Positions 33,474-42,444 of a DNA stretch of 59,062 bases are shown in pieces. The notes beneath the pieces are model-generated. The model saw only the letters and a program-made list of their open reading frames with translations. It made no database searches and was not told the DNA's origin. Both the position numbers and the translations under genes were made by a program. Within the stretch, counting starts at the first letter, position 1; each line of letters begins with the position of its first letter. Source of the DNA: Mycobacterium hubeiense (GTDB lineage: Bacteria; Actinomycetota; Actinomycetes; Mycobacteriales; Mycobacteriaceae); NCBI RefSeq assembly GCF_002838065.1, contig NZ_PIZU01000032.1, positions 1 through 59,062 of the forward strand, given 5' to 3'.

Positions 33474-33698
33474 ATGGCAAGCACTCGGGAGCGGGTACGC
33501 GAATACCGCCGGCGGCTGCGCGCCCAGGGGCTCCGGCCAGTTCAGATCTGGGTGCCCGACGTGCGCGCGCCGGAATTCGCCGCCGAAGCTCATCGGCAGT
33601 CGGCCGCCATCGCCGCCAGCGAGCATGACGCTGACGATCAGGCGTTCGTTGACGCCATCAGTGTGGATTGGGCCGCCGATGATGAGCGGACCGAGTGA
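33474..33698 (+). CDS. MazE-type antitoxin (DUF3018)
   Basis: A 74-residue antitoxin. TRERVREYRRRLRAQGLRP then VQIWVPDVRAPEFAAEAHR is the ribbon-helix-helix-like DUF3018 motif, and the acidic C-terminus (ASEHDADDQAFVDAISVDW, DDERTE) would wrap the toxin. The GTG of mazF overlaps its TGA stop. Both the DNA-binding half and the palindrome at the promoter agree with autoregulation. Confidence 0.88.
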   Translation: MASTRERVREYRRRLRAQGLRPVQIWVPDVRAPEFAAEAHRQSAAIAASEHDADDQAFVDAISVDWAADDERTE

Positions 33699-34024
33699 GA
33701 CGCGGCGACATCCACATTGCGGTCGCACGAGGTGCCTACACAGGCAAGCCCAGACCTGTCGTCATCGTTCAGGACGACCGGTTTGACGCCACCGCTTCGG
33801 TCACGGTCTGCCCACTGACGACGAATCTCGTGGAAGCACCGTTGACCCGCATCGCGATCGAGCCGACGCCGTCCACGGGTATCGAGCAACTGAGTCACAT
33901 CATGATCGACAAAATCACGACAATGCCGCGGGCAAACCTTCGTGATCGTGTCGGTCGTATTGCCGACGTAGATCTCGTCCGGCTCGACCGTGCACTCATC
34001 GTGTTCCTTGGGCTCGCTGGATAG
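33695..34024 (+). CDS. MazF/PemK-type endoribonuclease toxin
   Basis: A 109-residue toxin. MRRGDIHIAVARG and GKPRPVVIVQDDRFD form the SH3-like barrel entrance with the catalytic Arg; VTVCPLTTNLVEAPLTRI carries the conserved Thr, and HIMIDKITTMPRANLRDRVG the C-terminal helix motif. MazF enzymes cut mRNA at short single-stranded sites; the target cannot be predicted. Starts with GTG inside the mazE stop, guaranteeing coupled synthesis. Confidence 0.9.
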   Translation: MRRGDIHIAVARGAYTGKPRPVVIVQDDRFDATASVTVCPLTTNLVEAPLTRIAIEPTPSTGIEQLSHIMIDKITTMPRANLRDRVGRIADVDLVRLDRALIVFLGLAG

Positions 34025-34107
34025 CGACTGTCCATCGTTCGGTGGACACCGAAGTTCAACCGCCAAGGCGTCGCGGAACCACGGCTCGGCGGCGCAGTAT
34101 CAAAGCC

Positions 34108-34641
34108 ATGGAAATCCAGCAGGCCGCGGCCGCCGAGATCGGCAAGCACCGGCGACTGCTGCGCACCGGACGCGACGGCCGGATCCTCAGCGCGCTGATG
34201 CTGCCCTTCCTGCGGGTAGCGCCGCCCGCGGGTTTCGGCGTGCTCACCACGACCGGACGCAAGACCGGTAAACGACGCAGCAAGTGTGTCCGGGTGATTC
34301 GCAGCGGCGACCGCGCGTATCTCGCCGCCCTGCGTCTACCGCATATCGCCGTCCAACATCCGGACTGGGTCAACGCCTGGGTGCACAACATTCGCGCCAA
34401 CCCGCTGGTGCGCCTGCGGATTCGCGGCGGCACATACGACGGTGTTGCCCGCGAGATCGACGACGCAGCGGAACGAGAACATGCACGTCGACTGCTCTGT
34501 GACAACGTGTTTCCGACCGACTACTGCGAGTGCGCACTGCATGTGCGCGGGTTGCCGTCGCGTACCAAAGTCCAAGATTTGCACCGCTATTGGTTCAAGA
34601 CTGGGAATCCAGTCGCAATCGATTTGAAGGAGAGACGATGA
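34108..34641 (+). CDS. Nitroreductase/quinone reductase family protein (F420-type, DDN-like)
   Basis: A protein of 177 residues (199 if an upstream GTG at 34042 is used). GFGVLTTTGRKTGKRRSKCV is the family cofactor-binding loop that in Ddn proteins binds deazaflavin F420, followed by LPHIAVQHPDWVNAWVHNIR and VRLRIRGGTYDGVAREI. The pathway for F420 is encoded in the same window by fbiC. Neither start has a good ribosome site. Its stop overlaps the start of the carotenoid oxygenase by 4 nt, so the two are probably made together. Confidence 0.8.
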   Translation: MEIQQAAAAEIGKHRRLLRTGRDGRILSALMLPFLRVAPPAGFGVLTTTGRKTGKRRSKCVRVIRSGDRAYLAALRLPHIAVQHPDWVNAWVHNIRANPLVRLRIRGGTYDGVAREIDDAAEREHARRLLCDNVFPTDYCECALHVRGLPSRTKVQDLHRYWFKTGNPVAIDLKERR

Positions 34642-36113
34642 CGACCGTTGCCCCGCTGCGCGAGTCCGAAAACCCCTACCTGAACGGTAACTTCGCGCCC
34701 GTGCGCGAGGAGATCACGGCCATCGATCTCGACGTCACCGGGACGATTCCGGACTACCTCGACGGCCGCTACCTGCGCATCGGGCCGAACCCGATGGGAA
34801 ATCCCGACCCGAGCCGGTATCACTGGTTCCTGGGTACAGGGATGGCGCATGGTCTGCGTCTTCGTGACGGCAAGGCACACTGGTACCGCAACCGGTGGGT
34901 GCGATCCGCCGACGTCGCCCGCGCACTCGGTGAAACGTGGTCAGGCGGCGCCCACGGCGGCGGGTTCGATTTCGCTGCCAACACCAACATCATCGGCCAC
35001 GCCGGCAAGACGTTGGCCATCGCGGAGTCCGGTGTTCGACCCTACGAGCTGACCGAGGAGCTGGAAACCGTTGGGCCGTCCGACTTCTGCGGCACGCTGT
35101 TCGGCGGCTACACCGCCCACCCCAAACGCGACCCTGCGACTGGCGAGCTGCACGCGGTGAGCTATAACCCGATGCGCGGCAACATCGTTCAATACACGGT
35201 GACCGGCGTCGACGGCAAGATTCGTCGCACCGTCAACATCCGGCTGAAGGCGCAGACGATGATGCACGACTTCTCGCTGACCGAGAAATATGTGGTGCTC
35301 TACGACCTGCCGGTGGCACTGGACCTCGGCGGGTCGCTCAGCCGCAGGCCCGTCAAGGCGGTCGCCAACCTGCTGACGCGCCTGGCCGAGCGCCACGCCG
35401 CACCGGATTTCCTGCTGCGTGCCGCGATGCGGGGATCCGAACGCTCGGGGCCGCCGCAACTCGGTATGCCCTACCGCTGGGCGCCGGAGCGGCAGGCGCG
35501 CGTCGGCGTGCTACCGCACGAAGGTACGGCCGCCGACATTCGCTGGTTCGAGGTGAATCCGTGCTATGTCTTCCATCCGCTCAACGCCTACGACATCTCG
35601 GATCCAGACGGCGAGCGCATCGTCCTCGACGTCGTGCGCCATGCATCGGTCTTCAACAGCGGACACCGCATCGTGCCGGAGGCTCCATCGCTTGACCGGT
35701 GGACCGTCGACCTCACCGCCGGAAAGGTCGTCGAAGAGAGGCTCGATGACACGCCGCAGGAGTTCCCGCGCGTCGACGAACGATTGGTCGGCCGGCCGCA
35801 CCGCTACGGCTACGCGGTCGGCTTCTCGAACGAAGCGCCCGATGCAATCCTCAAGCACGACTCGGCCGAACAGCGCACCCAGGCGGTGGTGTTCGGAGAG
35901 GGCCGTGAACCCGGCGAGTTCGTCTTCGTCCCGTCCTCAGCAGATGCCGCCGAAGACGACGGTGTGGCAATGGGATTCGTCTACGACGGCGCAACCGACC
36001 GCAGCGATCTGGTGCTGTTGGACGGGCAGACGCTGGAAACGGTCGCGACCGTGCACCTTCCGGTCCGGGTACCGCACGGCTTTCACGGCAACTGGGTGCC
36101 GACTGAGGGATAA
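34638..36113 (+). CDS. Carotenoid cleavage oxygenase family protein
   Basis: A 491-residue nonheme iron dioxygenase of the RPE65/CCO family. The four iron-binding His are visible in GGYTAHPKRDPATGE, MMHDFSLTEKYVVLYDLP, VFHPLNAYD and HGFHGNWVP. GRYLRIGPNPMGNPDPSRYH is the N-terminal blade. It would cut a carotenoid, apocarotenoid or stilbene-like substrate. AAGGAGAG precedes the ATG, which overlaps the upstream stop. A sensor kinase pair follows; a relation in function is only suggested by proximity. Confidence 0.93.
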   Translation: MTTVAPLRESENPYLNGNFAPVREEITAIDLDVTGTIPDYLDGRYLRIGPNPMGNPDPSRYHWFLGTGMAHGLRLRDGKAHWYRNRWVRSADVARALGETWSGGAHGGGFDFAANTNIIGHAGKTLAIAESGVRPYELTEELETVGPSDFCGTLFGGYTAHPKRDPATGELHAVSYNPMRGNIVQYTVTGVDGKIRRTVNIRLKAQTMMHDFSLTEKYVVLYDLPVALDLGGSLSRRPVKAVANLLTRLAERHAAPDFLLRAAMRGSERSGPPQLGMPYRWAPERQARVGVLPHEGTAADIRWFEVNPCYVFHPLNAYDISDPDGERIVLDVVRHASVFNSGHRIVPEAPSLDRWTVDLTAGKVVEERLDDTPQEFPRVDERLVGRPHRYGYAVGFSNEAPDAILKHDSAEQRTQAVVFGEGREPGEFVFVPSSADAAEDDGVAMGFVYDGATDRSDLVLLDGQTLETVATVHLPVRVPHGFHGNWVPTEG

Positions 36114-36122
36114 CATCGCCCC
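36111..36122 (+). promoter_or_regulatory. Predicted leaderless -10 box of the two-component system
   Basis: TAACAT (36111-36116) is followed by 6 nt and the ATG at 36123. The T-A-A of the box is also the stop codon of the carotenoid oxygenase, so the promoter is embedded in the end of that gene. Confidence 0.55.
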
Positions 36123-37283
36123 ATGACCGCGTCGCACGGGGACGAGTGGCATTGGCTGTGGAAGCTCTATGTCTTCGGCATCCTTGTCGCGGCGATGGTC
36201 GGCGTTGTGCTGTTGAACGACCGCTTCCCCGGCAACGCGCCGGTCGCCATCGCGGCGCTGGCAGGCATCATCGCGTGCGTTTCGGCGTTCGGCCAGAAGG
36301 TGATCCGTGCGGAGACGGTCGACTGGCGAACGGTGACGTTCATCGGCGCCGTCGTCGGGCTCTGGGTGATCGCGCTGTGGGCGTCGCCGGTGAGCATCGC
36401 GGCGATCGCCGCGCTGTACCCACTGTTCTTCGCGGCACTTCCGCTGTCCGCCGCGTTGGTCGTGACGACGGTGGTGAACCTCATCCCGCTCTCTTTGGTA
36501 GTGATCGGCGGCGGCGTGCGGTCGCCGAATTTGCCGCTCGCCATTGCCACGACGCTCATCGGACTCGTTGCGGCCCCCGTCATCGGCACTGCGATCATGA
36601 CGTCGATGCGGCAGCGCCGGATGCTGGCCGACCTGGTCGGCGAACTGGCGGCGACACGCGCCGAGAGCGCCCGGCTGTCGCGGGAAGCCGGCGCCGCGGC
36701 CGAACGTGAGCGACTCTCCCGCGAGATCCACGACACGCTGGCGCAGGGTTTCACCAGCATCGCGACGCTAGCGCAGGCCGTCGACGCGGAATTGGACACC
36801 GACCCGGCCGCTGCCCGCAAGCATGTGGAGTTGATCGGCAGCACCGCGCGGGAGAATCTGGCCGAGGCACGGGTGATGGTGGCGGGGCTGACTCCGGCCG
36901 CGCTCGACGAAGGTTCCTTGGCCGGCGCGATCCGGCGGCAGTGCGAAAGGCTCACCGCGGAAACGGGTATCGCCGTGACTGTCGACGCCGACGAGGATTT
37001 GCCTCCGCTGGGCATGGCGGTCGACGTGGTGCTGCTGCGGGCGACGCAGGAGGCGCTCGCCAACATCCGCAAGCACGCGCAGGCCAGCGCCGTGCACGTC
37101 GAGCTGACCCGGATTGCTGATCGTGTGCGATTGACGTTGTCGGACAACGGCGTCGGCTTACCCGTCGAACATGCCGACGGATTCGGACTGCGTGGCATGC
37201 GAGCCCGGGTAGCTCAAGTCGGCGGGACGATGTCGGTGTCGTCTGACGACGGAATGCGGATCGACATCGAGGTGCCGACGTGA
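36123..37283 (+). CDS. Sensor histidine kinase, NarL type (HisKA_3)
   Basis: A 386-residue kinase. Five to six hydrophobic helices occupy residues 12-160, with no large extracellular domain, so it probably senses a membrane or intramembrane signal. The dimerisation/phosphoacceptor motif ERERLSREIHDTLAQGF has His203. The catalytic domain has ANIRKHAQAS (N-box-like), LTLSDNGVGLPVEHADGFG (G1) and LRGMRARVAQVGG (G2). It overlaps the response regulator start in a GTGA. A leaderless start is predicted. Confidence 0.92.
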   Translation: MTASHGDEWHWLWKLYVFGILVAAMVGVVLLNDRFPGNAPVAIAALAGIIACVSAFGQKVIRAETVDWRTVTFIGAVVGLWVIALWASPVSIAAIAALYPLFFAALPLSAALVVTTVVNLIPLSLVVIGGGVRSPNLPLAIATTLIGLVAAPVIGTAIMTSMRQRRMLADLVGELAATRAESARLSREAGAAAERERLSREIHDTLAQGFTSIATLAQAVDAELDTDPAAARKHVELIGSTARENLAEARVMVAGLTPAALDEGSLAGAIRRQCERLTAETGIAVTVDADEDLPPLGMAVDVVLLRATQEALANIRKHAQASAVHVELTRIADRVRLTLSDNGVGLPVEHADGFGLRGMRARVAQVGGTMSVSSDDGMRIDIEVPT

Positions 37284-37900
37284 CCGTAAAGGTGATGCTC
37301 GTCGACGACCACCCCGTCGTCCGAGAAGGCCTGCGGGGCATGATCGACGCCGAACCTGACCTCACCGTCGTCGGCGAGGCCGGATCCGGCGGCGAGGCGG
37401 TCGCGCTGGCTGAAGCCCTAAGGCCCGACGTGATTCTGATGGATCTGCGCATGCCAGATGTCGACGGCGTCACTGCCACCGAACGAATCCTCGCCGCGCT
37501 ACCGCAGACCAGGATCATCGTCGTCACCACGTACGAGGCCGACGCCGACATCCTGCGGGCCGTCGAGGCGGGCGCGGCCGGATATCTGCTCAAGGACGCG
37601 TCGCGCGCCGAGCTCGCCGACGCTGTCCGTGATGCCGCCCGTGGCAAGACAGTGCTGGCGCCCTCGGTGGCTGATCGGCTGGTTCGTTTTGTGCGCCAGC
37701 CTGTTTCGGCGTCGTTGTCGTCGCGCGAAATCGAGGTGCTCGCACTGGTGGCGAAGGGCAAGACCAACGCCGACATCGGACGTGACCTGCACATCAGCGA
37801 GGCCACGGTGAAAACACATCTGCTGCGGGCGTTCAACAAGCTCGGCGTGTCCGACCGCACCGCGGCGGTGACCACCGCCATGGGACTGGGCCTCCTCTAA
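37280..37900 (+). CDS. Response regulator, NarL/LuxR type
   Basis: A 206-residue regulator. The receiver domain carries VDDHPVV (acidic pair), the phosphoacceptor D55 in VILMDLRMPDVDG, the Thr in VVTTYEAD and the Lys in YLLKDASRAEL. A LuxR HTH follows: LSSREIEVLALVAKGKTNAD then IGRDLHISEATVKTHLLRA. Cognate partner of the preceding kinase by coupling. It ends 2 nt before a long hairpin. Targets are unknown, with the carotenoid oxygenase cluster a reasonable first guess. Confidence 0.93.
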   Translation: MTVKVMLVDDHPVVREGLRGMIDAEPDLTVVGEAGSGGEAVALAEALRPDVILMDLRMPDVDGVTATERILAALPQTRIIVVTTYEADADILRAVEAGAAGYLLKDASRAELADAVRDAARGKTVLAPSVADRLVRFVRQPVSASLSSREIEVLALVAKGKTNADIGRDLHISEATVKTHLLRAFNKLGVSDRTAAVTTAMGLGLL

Positions 37901-37902
37901 CT

Positions 37903-37964
37903 CGCGAGCAGACGCAAAACTCCCCTTTTTCAAGGCATTTAGGGCAGCTTTGCGTCTGTTCGCG
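37903..37964. terminator. 16-bp stem between convergent genes
   Basis: Arm CGCGAGCAGACGCAAA (37903-37918) pairs with 37949-37964; one imperfect position becomes a G-U pair in plus-strand RNA. The 30-nt loop contains CCCC then TTTTT and a GGGC, which can form a small inner stem. It directly abuts the stop codon of the acyl-CoA dehydrogenase gene and follows the response regulator by 2 nt. Confidence 0.6.
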
Positions 37965-39749
37965 CTACAAAGTCAGCGCGCCCGCGGCCAGCTCGTCGAA
38001 GCGCTCGATCGCCTCGTCTGTGTCGGCGTCGATACCGCGTAGCGGTCCCGCGTCGGCCAGGTATCTCCGCGCAAATAGCCGCGCCACCAACGCCTTGCGG
38101 TCCCCGCGACCGGTCTCCCGCTCCCATGCCGCCTGCTCGCACAGCAGTGCCGCGGCATACACATCGCCCATGAACTGCGCGAGCGGGAACAACCGCGCCT
38201 CCGCAACCGCGCCTTCGAGTTTGGTCCAGGCGGTGATCGCCGCGTCGAGATCCTCGATGCGACGCGCCACCAACTGCGTCGTAGCGTCGTCGTCGGACAC
38301 CGACACCGCGTCGTGCAGCCGCTGCAACAGCGCTTCGTGTGCGGCGGCCTTCTCGATACCCCGCTTGACGTCGAGGCACAAGATGTTGTCGGACCCCTCC
38401 CAGATGGTGTTCACCTGCGCGTCACGCAATATCCTTGCCACCGGCCAGGATTCGATATAGCCATTACCGCCGTGGATCTCGATCGCATCCGACGCCATGG
38501 TGATGCCGAGCCGGCACACCTTGAGCTTGGTGACGGGCACCGCGATGCGTTGACGCACCTGCCGCGGCTGACGGTGGTTGACGGCGCCGGTACCGTCGAA
38601 AACCATCGCTTGGGCGGCTTCGACGTCGACGATCATCTCGGCGAGCTTGCGCTGCATCAACGGCTTGTAAATCAGCTTGCCCCCAAACGCATCCCGCGTC
38701 CGCGTGTAGCACAGCGACTCGACCAGCGCCCGTCGTGCATTCCCCAACGCGAACTGCGCGATGCCGAGCCGCGCCGCATTCGTCAGCTCCATCATGCGGC
38801 CCAAGCCTTTACCGTCGGCGGGTCCGGCGTCAGCGCTGGGTTCACCCGAGAGCAGAAACGCCTCGGCGTCGACGAACTCCACCTCACCGGAGGCCACCGA
38901 GCGGGTGCCGAGCTTGTCCTTGAGCCGCCGGATCCGCACGCCGTTGCGCGACCCGTCCCGTCGCGTGCGCAGCACCAGGAAATTCGCGACACCACGGCTG
39001 GAATCCGGTGCGCCCTCCGGCTTGGCCAACACGACGAACGCCTCGCCGTTGCAGTTCGACGCAAACCACTTGAAGCCGTTGAGAAGCCAGGCGTCGCCGT
39101 GGCGCCCACCCGTTCTCCGAGCCGTCGTCTCCAGCGCGCCGAGGTCCGATCCACCGGTGCGCTCCGTCAGCATCTGCGCGGTCTTCCCCGCCCACTCGCC
39201 GGACGCGAACTTGCCCAGCACGTAATCGCGCACATCGGCGGGCGCATACGCGGAAACCAGCGACTGCACCATGCCGCCGCCGGTGCCCAGCGCGCAGCCC
39301 ATCCCGATATCGGCTTGGTCCAGAAGGTAATTCGACGCGAACAGCATCAGCGACGAGCTCACCCCGGCTTTTCGAGCGTCCGCCCGTAGCCGAGCCTGCG
39401 CGTCGAGCACCGCGCGTTTGGACTCGGTGAATGACGGCGGCATCACCACCCGGCTGATGTCGTGTCCCCAGCGGTCGTAGCGCTCCAGCCGCGGCGGGTT
39501 GCGGTCGGTTTCCTCGGCCCACCGCGCCACCGGGCCACCCATCAGTTCGCCGATGTGCGTCAAGTGCGGCTCGGCGACCGCGAGCTCGTCGGGCCGCAGG
39601 TAGTAGGCCATCGTGGTCTGCAGGATGGGATCGGTCGTATACCAGTTCAAACCCACGGCGCCCTGGTAGTTCTCGGTGCGGTAGCGCTCGGATTTCTCCG
39701 GCGTCGTGAAGGGAAGCCGGTCCACCGCCTCCACGTCGTAATCGCTCAT
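37965..39749 (-). CDS. AidB-like acyl-CoA dehydrogenase family protein
   Basis: A 594-residue flavoprotein. NYQGAVGLNWYTTDPILQ at the N-terminus is typical of the AidB/adaptive-response subgroup, QMLTERTGGSDLGALETTA is the flavin-contacting motif, GFKWFASNCNGEAFVVLA the substrate cavity and IEIHGGNGYIESWPVARILR the conserved C-terminal FAD loop. AidB binds DNA and protects from alkylation; whether this has dehydrogenase activity is unknown. A -10 TACCGT sits exactly 6 nt from the ATG. Confidence 0.88.
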   Translation of the reverse strand: MSDYDVEAVDRLPFTTPEKSERYRTENYQGAVGLNWYTTDPILQTTMAYYLRPDELAVAEPHLTHIGELMGGPVARWAEETDRNPPRLERYDRWGHDISRVVMPPSFTESKRAVLDAQARLRADARKAGVSSSLMLFASNYLLDQADIGMGCALGTGGGMVQSLVSAYAPADVRDYVLGKFASGEWAGKTAQMLTERTGGSDLGALETTARRTGGRHGDAWLLNGFKWFASNCNGEAFVVLAKPEGAPDSSRGVANFLVLRTRRDGSRNGVRIRRLKDKLGTRSVASGEVEFVDAEAFLLSGEPSADAGPADGKGLGRMMELTNAARLGIAQFALGNARRALVESLCYTRTRDAFGGKLIYKPLMQRKLAEMIVDVEAAQAMVFDGTGAVNHRQPRQVRQRIAVPVTKLKVCRLGITMASDAIEIHGGNGYIESWPVARILRDAQVNTIWEGSDNILCLDVKRGIEKAAAHEALLQRLHDAVSVSDDDATTQLVARRIEDLDAAITAWTKLEGAVAEARLFPLAQFMGDVYAAALLCEQAAWERETGRGDRKALVARLFARRYLADAGPLRGIDADTDEAIERFDELAAGALTL

Positions 39750-39798
39750 GCGACGACGGTATTACAGTTTCGTAGTCAGGTGAAGAATATTTGTAATA
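39750..39798. promoter_or_regulatory. Promoter and inverted repeat before the AidB-like gene
   Basis: Minus strand: TACCGT (39761-39756), 6 nt, then the ATG at 39749, predicting a leaderless mRNA. TATTACA (39760-39766) is inversely repeated as TGTAATA (39792-39798), extended to nine bases with one mismatch, spacing 25 nt. The repeat overlaps the -10, so it could be an operator; it also follows the MFS stop and could act as that transcript's end. Confidence 0.45.
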
Positions 39799-40971
39799 TC
39801 ACTTTGTCAGCGCCAGCGAGCCGGCTGCGACCGTCGCGCTCACGACCATGACCAACGCCATCGGGATGGCGGTGAACTCGCCGCCCGCCCCGACCATCGG
39901 CGCCGCCAGTGCGGCCAGGCCGAACTGCAGCGCACCCATCAGCGCCGAACCCGTGCCTGCCGCGTGCCTCGCCTCCTCGAGTGCAAGTGACGTCGCATTG
40001 GCGACGATGAGACCGAGGCTGGCCACGGTGCACGCGAGCAGCACCAGCGTGGCCCACAGCACGGGCCCCAGCACCGCGTCGATGACCAGCAGCGTGGAGA
40101 ACATCACCAGCAGCGCCACGCCGGTGTGCAGCAGGCACCGCTGACCGAACCGCTCGACGATCTTCGCGTTGACGGCATTTATCACGATCAAGCCAATCGC
40201 GTTGCTCGCGAACGCAATCGAATACAGGGTCGTCGACAGGCCGAGCGTCTTTTGCAGGACGAAGGGCGAGGCAGCGATGTAGGCGAACATCACGGCGAAG
40301 CTGAACGCGAATGCCAACGTGTATCCGAGATAGCGGCGGTTGGCGAGCAGGGTACGCACATTGCGGGCCAACGCGACGAGACCGCCGGTGGTGCGGTGTT
40401 CGTGCGGGTGACTTTCGCTCAGCCACACCAGCGCGCCGATGAACATCGCCACCGCGAGTCCGGTGATCACCCAGAACACACCGCGCCAGCCGATGGGCGC
40501 GAGCAGCGCGCCACCCAGCAACGGCGCAACGACCGGTGCAGCGCCGTTGATGATCATCATCAGGCTGAAGATCTTGGCAGCGGCGCCGCCGCGCGCTCGG
40601 TCGGTGATTACCGCTCGGCTCAGCACCACGCCTGCCGCACCGCTGAAACCCAGAACGAAGCGAGATGCGGCAAGCAGTTCGATGGAGGGCGCCAGCGCGC
40701 AGGCCGCGCTCGCAGCGATGCAGACCAACGTGCCGGCCAACACCAGCGGGCGCCGGCCGAAGCGGTCGGACAGTGGGCCGATGACGAGCTGACCCACCGC
40801 CAGGCCCACCATGAACGTCGTCAGGGTCAGCTGAATCGCCGATGTGCTGGTGCCGAATTCGTCGGCCTTCGCCGGCAGTCCCGGCAGGTACATGTCGGTG
40901 GCCAGCGGTGCGACCGCGGTGAGCAACGCCAACACGCCGATCCAGATCAGCGGGAATGGCTCGTGCTCGAG
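39799..40971 (-). pseudogene. 5'-truncated Bcr/CflA-type MFS drug transporter
   Basis: 378 or so residues of an MFS drug/H+ antiporter: LATDMYLPGLPAKADEFG, GPLSDRFGRRPLVLAG (motif A), AASRFVLGFSGAAGVVLSRA, twelve hydrophobic segments to the C-terminus SLALTK. Homologous sequence continues upstream as EHEPFPLIWIGV until 40968 but an in-frame TGA (40974-40972) lies directly beyond and no ATG, GTG or TTG exists before the GTG at 40935, which is already inside transmembrane helix 1. The other side of the boundary is the beheaded MarR gene, so a deletion removed both starts. Confidence 0.65.
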
Positions 40972-40972
40972 T

Positions 40973-41326
40973 CAGGTCGGCCTGGAACCGCTGCCACATT
41001 CGGAGTTCGAGGTGCTGCGCACCGTGGCCGACAATCCCGCAATCACCGTGACGGACGCGGCCAGATTGCTCGCGCAGCAGCCCAGCAATGTCAGCACCAC
41101 CGTGCGGCGGTTGGTCCAGCGCGGACTCGTCGAACGCATCCCCGATGCCCGCGACGGGCGGTCGATCCGGCTGCAGCTCACCGGCAAAGCCGTCGAATAC
41201 AAGAAGCTGATCGATGCGTTCTGGGTCGACGCGGTTCGCCGCCAACTGTCGGAGATGAGTGACGAGGAAGCCGCGCTGGTCGCCGAGGCCGCGCCGCTGT
41301 TCCGGCGCTTCGCATCGATGGTGTGA
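40973..41326 (+). pseudogene. 5'-truncated MarR-family regulator
   Basis: From QVGLEPLPHSEFEVLRTVAD onward this is the DNA-binding wing-helix domain of a MarR protein (ITVTDAARLLAQQPSNVSTT, VERIPDARDGRSIRLQLTG) and a C-terminal dimer helix to FRRFASMV. The first helix that should precede it (some 30 residues) is missing; upstream codons in frame are antisense of the MFS gene. An ATG at 40895 could give a fusion protein of unclear worth. It normally would control the divergent MFS transporter. Confidence 0.65.
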
Positions 41327-41328
41327 CG

Positions 41329-42444
41329 CTAGCTCAGCCGCGCGACCGCGGAGGCAATCCGTTCGTCGGTGGCGGTCAACGCAATTCGCACATGCTGCGC
41401 GCCGCGGGGCCCGTAGAACTCGCCGGGCGCGACGAGGATGCCGCGCTGCGCGAACCATCCGACGGTGTCGCGGCAGGGCTCGCCACGGGTGGCCCAGATA
41501 TAGAGCCCGGCTTCGGAGTGGTCGACCGTCAGCCCCGCCGCCTGCAACGCCGGCAGCAGCTGTGAGCGGCGCCGCTGGTAGCGATCGCGCTGCTCGCGCT
41601 CGTGCTCGTCGTCGTCAAGGGCCGCCACCATGGCCGCCTGCACCGGCGTCGGCACCATCATCCCGGCGTGCTTGCGCACCGCCAGCAGTTCGGCGACCAC
41701 CTCGGGATCACCGGCGACGAAGCCGGCGCGGTACCCGGCCAGCGACGAGCTCTTCGACAGCGAATGAATGGCCAGCAGGCCGGTGTGCTCGCCGTCGCAC
41801 ACGGACGGATGCAGGATCGACACCGGTTCGGCGTCCCAGCCCAGGCCCAGATAGCACTCGTCGGACGCGACGAGTGCACCGCGCTCGCGCGCCCAGCCGA
41901 CCACCTTGCGCAGATGGTCGACGCCCAGCACGCGGCCGGTGGGGTTGCTCGGCGAGTTGAGGTAGATCAGCGCGGGCGTTTGCGGCCCCAGCTGCGTCAG
42001 CGAGTCGGCCAGCGCCACCCGGGTACCGGCCAGCTGTGCGCCGACTTCATAAGTGGGATAGGCGAGTTCGGGCACCACGATGAGGTCGTCGGGGCCGAGA
42101 CCGAGCAGCGTTGGCAGCCACGCAATGAGTTCCTTGGTGCCGATCACCGGAAGCACCGCGTCGGGCGCCAGGTCGGTGACGCCATAGCGCCGTTGCAGCG
42201 CGGCTCCCGCCGATGCGCGCAGTGCGGGGGTGCCTGCGGTGGTCGGGTAGCCGGGCGCGGCGCTGGCAGCCGCCAGCGCCTCCCTGATCAGCGGCGCGAC
42301 GGGATCGACGGGCGTGCCGACCGATAAGTCGACGATGCCGTCGGGATGCGAACGCGCCAGCGCGGTCGCGTCGGCCAGCGTGTCCCACGGAAAAACCGGC
42401 AGCGCCGCCGAGACGCGCTTACGCAGTGCGGGGCGAGCCGTTAT
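41329..42444 (-). CDS. dapC: N-succinyldiaminopimelate aminotransferase, non-AUG start
   Basis: A class I PLP aminotransferase of 371 residues if read from 42444. It uses glutamate to aminate N-succinyl-2-amino-6-ketopimelate. YLNSPSNPTGRVLG, VASDECYLGLGW and IHSLSKSSSLAGYRAGFV (catalytic Lys) are clear. Coding resemblance runs unbroken to TARPALRKRVSAALPVFPW, but where ATG is expected, overlapping the fdxC TGA, the codon is ATA (42444-42442), preceded by CTG. The first ATG/GTG/TTG is a GTG at 42156, which would remove 96 residues including part of the PLP fold. Equivalent of Rv1178. Start uncertain, identity firm. Confidence 0.85.
   Translation of the reverse strand: MTARPALRKRVSAALPVFPWDTLADATALARSHPDGIVDLSVGTPVDPVAPLIREALAAASAAPGYPTTAGTPALRASAGAALQRRYGVTDLAPDAVLPVIGTKELIAWLPTLLGLGPDDLIVVPELAYPTYEVGAQLAGTRVALADSLTQLGPQTPALIYLNSPSNPTGRVLGVDHLRKVVGWARERGALVASDECYLGLGWDAEPVSILHPSVCDGEHTGLLAIHSLSKSSSLAGYRAGFVAGDPEVVAELLAVRKHAGMMVPTPVQAAMVAALDDDEHEREQRDRYQRRRSQLLPALQAAGLTVDHSEAGLYIWATRGEPCRDTVGWFAQRGILVAPGEFYGPRGAQHVRIALTATDERIASAVARLS

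Noticed and set aside
39776..41458. 560-codon minus-strand frame across the MFS, MarR and dapC genes
   Set aside because: It is a shifted reading with Arg/Gly/His-rich composition; true MFS and dapC motifs lie in other frames.
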